A stretch of DNA of 64,000 nucleotides from JABDEZ01 sp965276955 (GTDB taxonomy: Bacteria > Bacteroidota > Bacteroidia > Chitinophagales > Chitinophagaceae), in assembly GCA_965276955.1 (NCBI GenBank), contig CBDIBP010000009.1, positions 1 through 64,000 on the forward strand. The letters are read 5' to 3'. Below the pieces are notes generated by a model that saw only the letters and a list, made by a program, of their open reading frames with translations, had not been told where the DNA came from and searched no databases. This document shows, piece by piece, positions 55,022-61,953 of the stretch. Numbering within the stretch: the first letter of the stretch is position 1; every line of letters starts with the position of its first letter. The translations under genes were made by a program, and so were the position numbers.

Positions 55022-55588
55022 ATGTATGAACCATTTATTGGAAGTATTCAATACTTCGGATTTAATTTTGCTCCCAAAGGATGGCACGTATGCGATGGCT
55101 CACTGTTGCCCATAACCCAGTACCAGGCCATGTTTGCCTTGCTGGGCACATATTATGGTGGTGATGGGCGCACCACATTCGGCATACCAGACCTTCGTGG
55201 CCGCACCATGATAGGAGCCTACATTGGCGGCACAGTTCCTGCCGGATCAACTTCTTATGCTATGGGTAATAAGGGTGGTGTACCCACTGTTACTATTCCT
55301 GCTTCTGCATTGCCACAGCACACACATACAGTAACAGGCATGAAGATAGGCGTTAACACAAGCTCTGCTTCAAGTTCTGGCCCTGCGAACCAAGTGCCAT
55401 CTATGGCGCAATCTTCTTCTGGTGATACGGCCATCTATGCTTCTACAGCCACTGCAGGTGTAAATTTAGGTGCACCAAATGTTACAGTGAACACTGCTGG
55501 TGGCAGCCAACCGTTCAATGTTATGAACCCTTACCTGGTATTGACCTGCTGTGTAGCAGTACAAGGATATTTTCCATCAAGAAATTAA
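55022..55588 (+). CDS. Tail-collar domain protein (MdpB-like), first of three
   Basis: A 188-residue protein of the phage tail collar / microcystin-dependent protein family. The N-terminal collar domain runs from FIGSIQYFGFNFAPKGW through DGSLLPI, ALLGTYYGGDGRTTFGIPDLRGR, with the conserved Gly, Asp and Arg. HTHT near residue 100 is a likely metal-binding His set as in tail-tip proteins. The C-terminus NPYLVLTCCVAVQGYFP is shared by all three. No signal peptide. Members in Bacteroidota occur as tandem triplets of unknown role. Very A-rich leader suggests high expression. Confidence 0.92.
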   Translation: MYEPFIGSIQYFGFNFAPKGWHVCDGSLLPITQYQAMFALLGTYYGGDGRTTFGIPDLRGRTMIGAYIGGTVPAGSTSYAMGNKGGVPTVTIPASALPQHTHTVTGMKIGVNTSSASSSGPANQVPSMAQSSSGDTAIYASTATAGVNLGAPNVTVNTAGGSQPFNVMNPYLVLTCCVAVQGYFPSRN

Positions 55589-55616
55589 TTTTTTAAACTA
55601 AAAAAACTTATACAAA

Positions 55617-56177
55617 ATGGATCCATTCCTGGGATTAATAAACGCTTTTGGTTTTAATTTTGCACCATACCAATGGGCTGTTTGTGGCGGCCAAGTTTTG
55701 CCATTACGTCAATATACTGCCTTATTCGCATTACTTGGCGTACAGTATGGGGGAGATGGTGTTACCACTTTTGGTCTCCCCAACCTCAATAGCCGTGCGG
55801 CGGTAGGTGCGGGTCCCGATGGTCAGTACTTTAACTACGAACAAGGCAGTACAGGCGGCGCTGAGAGTGTGGTATTATCCCCTCTTAATTTGCCTATGCA
55901 TAGCCATAATGTATCGTTCAGCATTAACGGTAGCAGCGCATCAGCTGTAAGTACACAAACTGCGGCTGGCGGTTATCCTGCGAACGTTGATGACGGGTCT
56001 TCCAATAATTTCGCATATGCACCGGCAGCTACACAGGGCCAGTATATGGCAAGTATGCCGGTTATAACAATAGGGCCTGCTGGGTCAGGTTCAGGCGGTT
56101 CCATAGGCATCAGGCAGCCATACCTTGCTATTAACTATTGTATAGCGTTATCCGGCGTCTTTCCTACGAGGGGATAA
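55617..56177 (+). CDS. Tail-collar domain protein (MdpB-like), second of three
   Basis: A 186-residue paralogue of the preceding protein, 28 bases downstream. It has GLINAFGFNFAPYQW, GVQYGGDGVTTFGLPNLNSR, and HSHN near residue 98 in the place of HTHT. The C-terminus reads YLAINYCIALSGVFP. The central Ser/Ala/Gly-rich insert differs between the three proteins, so they share a scaffold but present different surfaces. The leader is again A-rich (ACTAAAAAAAC). Confidence 0.92.
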   Translation: MDPFLGLINAFGFNFAPYQWAVCGGQVLPLRQYTALFALLGVQYGGDGVTTFGLPNLNSRAAVGAGPDGQYFNYEQGSTGGAESVVLSPLNLPMHSHNVSFSINGSSASAVSTQTAAGGYPANVDDGSSNNFAYAPAATQGQYMASMPVITIGPAGSGSGGSIGIRQPYLAINYCIALSGVFPTRG

Positions 56178-56219
56178 CATATTAACTAAAACATTTAACA
56201 AAAAACTAAAAAAAAAATT

Positions 56220-56762
56220 ATGGAAGCATATGTAGGATCTGTCTGCGCATTTGGATTTAATTTTGTTCCTACGGGCTGGCTGGCATGCAATGGTCAAACT
56301 GTGAACATCTCCGATTATGAGGTGTTATATGTACTTCTTGGCACAACGTACGGTGGTAATGGTACCACTAATTTTGCTGTACCTAACCTGATCAATAAAG
56401 TGCCCGTAGGAGCTGGTCAGGGTCCTGGTCTTCCCAACTATATATTGGGCCAAGTGGCTGGTGCAGAACTTGCAACATTAACAGCGCTGAACATGCCCGC
56501 ACATAGCCATCCCGTAACAGCTACGGTACAAGCTAACAACACGGTCGGCACCGTAACAACACCAGCAAACGGCTACTTTGCAAGTAATAATGGCGATCTG
56601 CCTAATGGTGTTTATGCAGCAAGTGGTGGCTCTGCTATGATGGCTAATACTGCAGTAAGTTCAGTGGTTGGTGGTGCCAATCCGCCGCTGCAGGTAATGA
56701 ATCCATACCAAACAGTTAATTATTGTATCTGCTATTCTGGTATATATCCTCCGCAGCAATAA
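56220..56762 (+). CDS. Tail-collar domain protein (MdpB-like), third of three
   Basis: A 180-residue paralogue, 42 bases after the second. It has AYVGSVCAFGFNFVPTGW, GTTYGGNGTTNFAVPNLINK, HSHP near residue 100, and ends NYCICYSGIYP. Leader ACAAAAAACTAAAAAAAAAATT is strongly A-rich. A perfect hairpin terminator follows 15 bases after the stop, so the three collar genes form one transcript. Confidence 0.92.
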   Translation: MEAYVGSVCAFGFNFVPTGWLACNGQTVNISDYEVLYVLLGTTYGGNGTTNFAVPNLINKVPVGAGQGPGLPNYILGQVAGAELATLTALNMPAHSHPVTATVQANNTVGTVTTPANGYFASNNGDLPNGVYAASGGSAMMANTAVSSVVGGANPPLQVMNPYQTVNYCICYSGIYPPQQ

Positions 56763-56777
56763 TTATATTATTTATTT

Positions 56778-56820
56778 AAGCAACAATGAAAGTATTACTT
56801 TCATTGTTGCTTTATTTTTA
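56778..56820 (+). terminator. Hairpin terminator after the collar triplet
   Basis: AAGCAACAATGAAAGTA (56778-56794) is exactly complementary to TACTTTCATTGTTGCTT (56796-56812), then TATTTTTATAA. The stem is long and followed by Ts. The next gene starts only 31 bases later, so it either has a promoter in or near the hairpin or relies on read-through. Confidence 0.88.
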
Positions 56821-56850
56821 TAACCAGAATTGCATAATCCACTTATTAAA

Positions 56851-58002
56851 ATGACACTGACAGCAGGTGTATTGCTTCCAAGATCTGTAATTTATCCAAC
56901 CATTAATTTTGATATAGTTGCCGGCTTAAAAGCGGGCCTGGCACAAGAGGGGGTAACTGAAGTAAATATAAAGACCGAAAGTATAGATATAGCCGGTAAT
57001 GATAAACAGATATATGCTGCATGCGAAAAATTACTGATGGAAGGGGCTACCCTGTTAGCAGGATATGTAAACCCCAAAACAGCAGAAAAGTTATCGCCAT
57101 TGTTCAGGAATGGTGATGCTATTTTCCTTTGTCTCGATGCAGGTTATCATTTCCCTACTTCATTAAAAAAGCACGATAACGTTTTTTATATCTCTTTAAG
57201 TGGCGCGCTGTGTTGCCGTGTTATTACAAAAGTTGCTGTAAATGACGGCATAAAGAAGATGGCTTATACATGTTCCTTCTACGATTCTGGGTATAGGAGT
57301 GCATATACGTTCTTCAACTGCCTGGAAGAAGAAGGTGGCGCTTTGATGTTCAATCACGTTACGCCGCTTAAAAGGCAAGATATGACGTTAGACCCGCTGG
57401 CCAGGCATCTCGAGGAAAGTGATACACAAGGCGTGTTTGCCTCGTTTTGCGGAGACATGTTGCAAGACTTTGGTAAGGCGGCTGCAGAGTTGGATATTTT
57501 TAAAAATAAGTCTATTTACGGAGCGCCATTTATGGGGGAAGAGGAATGGCTGGCAAAAATACCCTATCCCGGGAATGATATAAAAGTGTGCGTGCCATGG
57601 GCGCGTAGCCTGGTAAACGCTGCCAATGAAAATTTTAAAGAACAGTTGGCACAACAAAAAAAGAATGCAAATATCTTTTCAATGCTGGGTTGCGATGCCG
57701 GAATAGTTATGGCAAAAGCATTTAAAGCTGGTGATACCACTGCTGCTTTGCAGGTACTTGAAGGGTTAACGTACGAGAGTCCGCGCGGTAAAGTACAGAT
57801 AGACGCTGATACGCATTATACCAACGCGCCGCTGTACGAAGGCATTGTGCAGAAAGATGTAACTAATGGTAACTGCCTGCTGACGATAACCAAAGAATCG
57901 GCCTGGACAGAGGAGCAGCGGCTAAAATATAACCATGAACTTAATGATCTACCACTGCAGTTCACAAGTTGGATGAATGCTTATGCCTGCCTTGAAAATT
58001 AG
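56851..58002 (+). CDS. Type 1 periplasmic-binding-protein fold protein without signal peptide
   Basis: A 383-residue protein with the Leu/Ile/Val-binding (type 1 PBP) fold: alternating strand and helix, two lobes, starting with TAGVLLPRSVIYPTINFDIVAGLKAGL and ending in a lobe with DAGIVMAKAFKAGD. The start is the ATG at 56851; the TTG at 56830 adds seven residues. Neither gives a signal peptide or lipobox, so the protein is probably cytoplasmic or exported another way. It contains several Cys (ALCCRV). No transporter permease or ATPase is nearby. Ligand unknown. Confidence 0.75.
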   Translation: MTLTAGVLLPRSVIYPTINFDIVAGLKAGLAQEGVTEVNIKTESIDIAGNDKQIYAACEKLLMEGATLLAGYVNPKTAEKLSPLFRNGDAIFLCLDAGYHFPTSLKKHDNVFYISLSGALCCRVITKVAVNDGIKKMAYTCSFYDSGYRSAYTFFNCLEEEGGALMFNHVTPLKRQDMTLDPLARHLEESDTQGVFASFCGDMLQDFGKAAAELDIFKNKSIYGAPFMGEEEWLAKIPYPGNDIKVCVPWARSLVNAANENFKEQLAQQKKNANIFSMLGCDAGIVMAKAFKAGDTTAALQVLEGLTYESPRGKVQIDADTHYTNAPLYEGIVQKDVTNGNCLLTITKESAWTEEQRLKYNHELNDLPLQFTSWMNAYACLEN

Positions 58003-58030
58003 TACCACAGAATAAATAAACCAAATTCAC

Positions 58031-58987
58031 TTGAACCAAGTTCCTAAAATACTGCTTGTCTGTAACAGTAAAATGGCATACCCGCTAATGCTGAGATCGC
58101 TGAGCGAAGGTGTACTGTGCGGTATAGTTACTGCAAATAAAAATGAAGAGATAGTGCAGTTGTATTCCGCTTTTGCTAATAGTAATAATATCCCCTATTA
58201 CTGCACCAGCAAACAAGAATATTCTCAGCAATTGATTATTGCTATCGGGGAGCAAAACGCGAATGCGGTATTTGTATTTAGCTATCCCTGGCGAATAAAA
58301 AAGGAAGTGCTTGATATGCCTGAATATGGTTTTATCAACTTCCATCCCGGTATGCTGCCAGAGATGCGTGGTGCTGACCCTATATTTGAAAGCATAAGAA
58401 ATGGTAAGGAACAGATAGGCCTTTGTGCGCACCGTATGGATGAGGGTTTTGACACGGGTCCTGTATATATACAGGAAACCTTCCCGCTGACCCCTGAACA
58501 AACATATGGCATGGTGACCAGGCAAGTAGCCTACGAGGCTGAGCGAATGGCTGGGAAATTGATACAGCATATAAAAGAAGGCACCCTGCCTGCCCCCTTA
58601 CCGCAAAATGAACATACCGCATGTTACTGGCCTAAAGTGGGTATGGAAACGGTGCTTATAGACTGGCAGGAAATGGACGCAGCTGCAATAAAAGCATTGG
58701 TAAGAGCATGCAATCCCATATCGAAAGGGGCATATGCTGCGCTTAATGGCTGGAAGATATGCATTTGTGATGTGAGCGATATTAACCTGGAAGGAGATAC
58801 TTCTCATTTAGTACCTGGAACAGTACTGGCATGCGATCCGCAAAACGGAATGATAGTATCTTGCAGGAACGGTAAAGCATTGAAGCTGGAAACGGTGTAC
58901 CTTGATGAAGGTATACTGCCCGGTTACAAATTGGGCTATTTTGGTATACAACAAGGTATGCAAATAGGGAATGGCACTTTGTCTTAA
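58031..58987 (+). CDS. Formyltransferase family protein (TTG start)
   Basis: A 318-residue protein with the N-terminal formyltransferase fold and a C-terminal domain like Fmt. The first ATG would cut away the opening strand (KILLVCNSKMA), so TTG at 58031 is taken. The catalytic set Asn-His-Asp appears as NFHPGMLPEMRGADP near residue 97 and MDEGFDTGPVY near residue 136. Family members transfer a formyl group from 10-formyl-THF to Met-tRNA, amino sugars or amines. It ends 2 bases before the convergent TlpA-like gene. The substrate here is unknown; context does not suggest Met-tRNA. Confidence 0.85.
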   Translation: MNQVPKILLVCNSKMAYPLMLRSLSEGVLCGIVTANKNEEIVQLYSAFANSNNIPYYCTSKQEYSQQLIIAIGEQNANAVFVFSYPWRIKKEVLDMPEYGFINFHPGMLPEMRGADPIFESIRNGKEQIGLCAHRMDEGFDTGPVYIQETFPLTPEQTYGMVTRQVAYEAERMAGKLIQHIKEGTLPAPLPQNEHTACYWPKVGMETVLIDWQEMDAAAIKALVRACNPISKGAYAALNGWKICICDVSDINLEGDTSHLVPGTVLACDPQNGMIVSCRNGKALKLETVYLDEGILPGYKLGYFGIQQGMQIGNGTLS

Positions 58988-58989
58988 AC

Positions 58990-60432
58990 CTATTTCTTTT
59001 CGTTCTTCTGCCGCACATTCAGTACTTCATCGAACTGCTCAAGAGATAAGCGCTTGGCTATTATTCGTTTTTTCTCGTCCAGGAGGTACATGGTGGGCGT
59101 TTCATAAACATCGTATAGCTGGTGATAATTCAGCAACCCCTTATTTACAGTTTCTTTTTCAGCTGCCTCTGTTTGGTAAGTATGTATCCACTCAGGGCTT
59201 AGATGTTTTTCATTAGCAAATTGCTGCACTTTAGGCATATTGGCAGTGTTGATGTTCACACTGTACAGTTTTACGCCCAGCGCCCTCCACTTGGCTTTGT
59301 ATATACTGTCTATGCGCGGTATATCTTCCCTGCAATGGTGGCATTCAGGGTCCCAGAACACTACAAAAATATAGGGTGCATCAATGTTGTAGAGAGATAC
59401 TGTTTTGCCATCTGCAGTGGTCATATCCAGTGGTGGTGCTGGGTCGCCAGCCTGGTTGGCCATCAAAGCATAGGCCCGGTCAAAGATCACTTTTTTAGAA
59501 GTTGCATTGAGCAAGACTGTATCTCCCCGCAAGTAGTAATTCTGGAACAGGTCAAGGAAAACTTTATTTTGGCCTATATGCTCAGGATTAAGGTAACGAT
59601 TGGTGAATTTCAATAGCAGGTACGGAAATATTTCCTGCCCGCTACGTGCATAATTCAGTATGTAGTCCATCTCCTTTATCACAGAATCAGCGGCGGGTTG
59701 CACGTAATACTGGAAATACATATCCATTTTAGGCTCAAAGAGCGCATTGTAGAGCAGCCTGTCATCATTGAACTGTATGTTATCCCAATAGTGATATTTA
59801 GAATAAAAATAGCCGGCAACTGTATCGGCCCTTGTTTTGGCCACAAAGCCGGGAGGGACAGATGGAGCGCGGCCAAGCAGCAGAAGCAATGCAGTTAATG
59901 ACACAGGGTATTTGTCAATAACAGCATTGCGGATAGCTGCTATCCTATTTTGCAATAACGCCTGTTGCTGTGTTATTCTTGCTATATCGTTAGGTTGTTT
60001 CGATACTTTGAGCGCGTTATTCAATTGCACCATTTCCTGGGTCAGGTCTTTTGTTGCAGCTATATATCTATAAAAAATGTTGTTCTCTTCAGAACCTATA
60101 AATAGCGGGTCTACTTTTCTGGTCGTATCCATCACTATTGTAAAACACTGGTTGGTATCCAGCAATAGATCGAACATCATTTTATTGTCTGGCAATACCA
60201 GGAAGTACATGCCCGGTGTCAGCTTCTGCTTGCCCTGGAAGGTGCCTTCGCTATACTCATTAAGCCACGCAGTATCGGCCATGAGCCTGGTATTTCCGTA
60301 GTAGCTGGCCAGGTACACATTGCAGTTGGTATAGGGCAATATCTTAAGGGATATCTTTCTGCTGGCTGGTTGCTGGGCCAGGCAAGAAACTGCAAAAAGA
60401 AATGTAAAAAAATAGGAAAGTAAATGCTTCAT
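58990..60432 (-). CDS. TlpA-like thioredoxin-fold protein with DUF5106-type N-terminus
   Basis: A 480-residue secreted protein. The ATG at 60432 gives a signal sequence (MKHLLSYFFTFLFAVSCLAQ); the Cys near its end (SCLAQ) could be a lipobox Cys but lacks a classic pattern. About 330 residues of DUF4369/DUF5106-like region precede a thioredoxin fold starting near residue 340 (APPLDMTTADGKTV), with the redox motif CHHC in FWDPECHHCRED. Bacteroidota use such proteins for disulfide or redox work in the envelope. Convergent with the formyltransferase gene. Confidence 0.88.
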   Translation of the reverse strand: MKHLLSYFFTFLFAVSCLAQQPASRKISLKILPYTNCNVYLASYYGNTRLMADTAWLNEYSEGTFQGKQKLTPGMYFLVLPDNKMMFDLLLDTNQCFTIVMDTTRKVDPLFIGSEENNIFYRYIAATKDLTQEMVQLNNALKVSKQPNDIARITQQQALLQNRIAAIRNAVIDKYPVSLTALLLLLGRAPSVPPGFVAKTRADTVAGYFYSKYHYWDNIQFNDDRLLYNALFEPKMDMYFQYYVQPAADSVIKEMDYILNYARSGQEIFPYLLLKFTNRYLNPEHIGQNKVFLDLFQNYYLRGDTVLLNATSKKVIFDRAYALMANQAGDPAPPLDMTTADGKTVSLYNIDAPYIFVVFWDPECHHCREDIPRIDSIYKAKWRALGVKLYSVNINTANMPKVQQFANEKHLSPEWIHTYQTEAAEKETVNKGLLNYHQLYDVYETPTMYLLDEKKRIIAKRLSLEQFDEVLNVRQKNEKK

Positions 60433-60532
60433 GGAGAAGATATTAAAAGGAGCGGGGCTCAATAATTATATTGGGAAATTTAGTAAAGATAGAAAAGATG
60501 ATGCAGCAAGTGGAAGGTAGTATAAGCATAAA

Positions 60533-60564
60533 AAATGGTGCAAGTCTTTACACTTGCACCATTT
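60533..60564 (-). terminator. Hairpin matching the giant gene's terminator
   Basis: AAATGGTGCAAGT (60533-60545) pairs perfectly with ACTTGCACCATTT (60552-60564) around a 6-base loop. Sequence and position match the hairpin after the giant gene at 44459-44486. On the minus strand it lies 28 bases past the stop of the remnant at 60593. Confidence 0.75.
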
Positions 60565-60592
60565 AAAAAAGTATGCTTTTCTTGTCAATTCA

Positions 60593-60697
60593 TTACAAAC
60601 AAGAGAAAGCAGTAAAGACACCGGCAACAGTACCCAGACTTGATGACGAACTCAATTGTATGGTAATAATAGTACCTGAGGCTATTGTGCCGGTAGG
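60593..60697 (-). pseudogene. C-terminal remnant of a giant-repeat-protein paralogue
   Basis: Read on the minus strand, 34 codons and a TAA encode a segment (TIASGTIITIQLSSSSS, then GTVAGVFTAFSCL) that lines up with the last 31 residues of the giant protein (TVSPGSLITIVISSTSG, then TLTGVYTGFTCQ). An in-frame stop at 60698-60700 ends it on the N-terminal side, and no start codon is available. Just downstream lies the hairpin shared with the giant gene. It is most likely the end of a deleted paralogue. Confidence 0.65.
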
Positions 60698-60912
60698 TTA
60701 CCCTTACCGTTGTTGTTCTACACGGGCAACACTATTCAGGGAAAAAAATGGATCGATGTGCAAATAAATAGGGCAGATCTTTTATAAATTAGGTATTAAT
60801 ACCCAGAATTCCAGGTTGGCTTTTTCGTAATATTACATTGGTGAATCCTATTGTTAAGAAAATAGGCAGACTATATTTACGCATAAGTTGTATTGTACTA
60901 AATAACACTGAG

Positions 60913-61800
60913 ATGAAAACAAAATTATTGACCCTTATCGCATGTCTGTTCCTGGTAAACGGGGCACAGGCACAAACACTGATGCATTACTGGAATTTTA
61001 ACCGGTTAGCTCCTGCTATTACTCATCCAGTTCCTGCTGATAGCTTGCCTCCTATACAGGCAGACTATACTGACACAACACTAATAGGGCATAGCGGAGC
61101 TATTTTTTATCGTGACAGTGTTGGGGCGACGGCAACCGATTCAACTTACTACGATTCGATAATAGGAAACTCTATAAATGCGCAATTAGGTTCACCCGCC
61201 GGATATGCGTTAAAACTTCGTAATCCGAGCACACAAGCTGAAACACGGATATATGTTCCATCTGATGGTTACAAAGATGTAATATTCGGATTTGGGGGTA
61301 AAACAAATAATGGCAACAATGTTTTGCATTTATCTTACAGTATAGATAGCGGCGCCCATTGGCTAACATCTGGAATAAAAACGATCAATGGCTCTTCCAC
61401 AAATACAGCTGATACCATTTTCCTGTTCAATACGCCTGCATTGGGTATTGTAACATTTGACAGCACAGTAAATAACAAGAGTGGTTTTGTTATCCGTATG
61501 CGGTTCTCTGGCGGAACTTCAGATCCCAATGGATATAATGTGCTTGATAATGTATCTCTTATGGGTACACCCTACAAACTTTCAGTCAGGGAAATAAATA
61601 TGCCGAATAGTGCACCAACTATTTATCCTAACCCTGCGTCAGCAAGCATAACTATCAATACTTTAAACGGCAATGAAAAGAAAATAAATATATACAATAC
61701 TGCAGGGCAAATTGTTTATCGCAGCGTTAACAGTGCACAACATGTAATGGTGCCTATAGAAAAAACTACCGGCCGGCATATATTATGTGTTTATCTATGA
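60913..61800 (+). CDS. Secreted protein with a shortened T9SS sorting domain
   Basis: A 295-residue protein. The ATG at 60913 begins a signal peptide (MKTKLLTLIACLFLVNGAQAQ). The middle is beta-rich with Asp/Asn/Ser-rich loops and resembles a carbohydrate- or cell-surface-binding jelly roll (ALKLRNPSTQAETRIYV). The C-terminus begins a type A T9SS domain (IYPNPASASITI, INIYNTAGQIVY) but ends at GRHILCVYL, lacking the usual last strand and Lys-rich end. The TGA may mark a truncation or frameshift. Export by T9SS is thus uncertain. Confidence 0.78.
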   Translation: MKTKLLTLIACLFLVNGAQAQTLMHYWNFNRLAPAITHPVPADSLPPIQADYTDTTLIGHSGAIFYRDSVGATATDSTYYDSIIGNSINAQLGSPAGYALKLRNPSTQAETRIYVPSDGYKDVIFGFGGKTNNGNNVLHLSYSIDSGAHWLTSGIKTINGSSTNTADTIFLFNTPALGIVTFDSTVNNKSGFVIRMRFSGGTSDPNGYNVLDNVSLMGTPYKLSVREINMPNSAPTIYPNPASASITINTLNGNEKKINIYNTAGQIVYRSVNSAQHVMVPIEKTTGRHILCVYL

Positions 61801-61876
61801 AAGCATTACTGGCATGCGTTGTGCTGCTAAGTTCATAAAAGAGTAGCTGGTCCCACTGTATTTAAAAACATTGAAT

Positions 61877-61901
61877 GAAAGGATGTCAATGGCATCCTTT
61901 C
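61877..61901 (+). terminator. Hairpin terminator
   Basis: GAAAGGATG (61877-61885) pairs perfectly with CATCCTTTC (61893-61901) around a 7-base loop, followed by TCGTTTTAA. It lies about 80 bases after the T9SS-like gene and before the kinase gene. Confidence 0.7.
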
Positions 61902-61953
61902 TCGTTTTAACCAATTATAAGGATCAATTAATATTTAGTAGACTTTATCGTAG

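Larger units (their letters stand above)
60433..60912. other. 480-base stretch holding a gene remnant and hairpin
   Basis: The region between the TlpA-like gene (minus) and the T9SS-like gene (plus). It contains a 13-bp hairpin (60533-60564) and a 34-codon remnant of the giant repeat gene (60593-60697), each listed separately. The rest shows no other gene; a divergent promoter pair must lie here but no exact consensus was found. Confidence 0.55.

Noticed and set aside
55022..58987. Prophage or contractile injection system
   Set aside because: Only collar-type proteins are present; no sheath, tube, baseplate, capsid, terminase, integrase or lysis gene is seen in the window.
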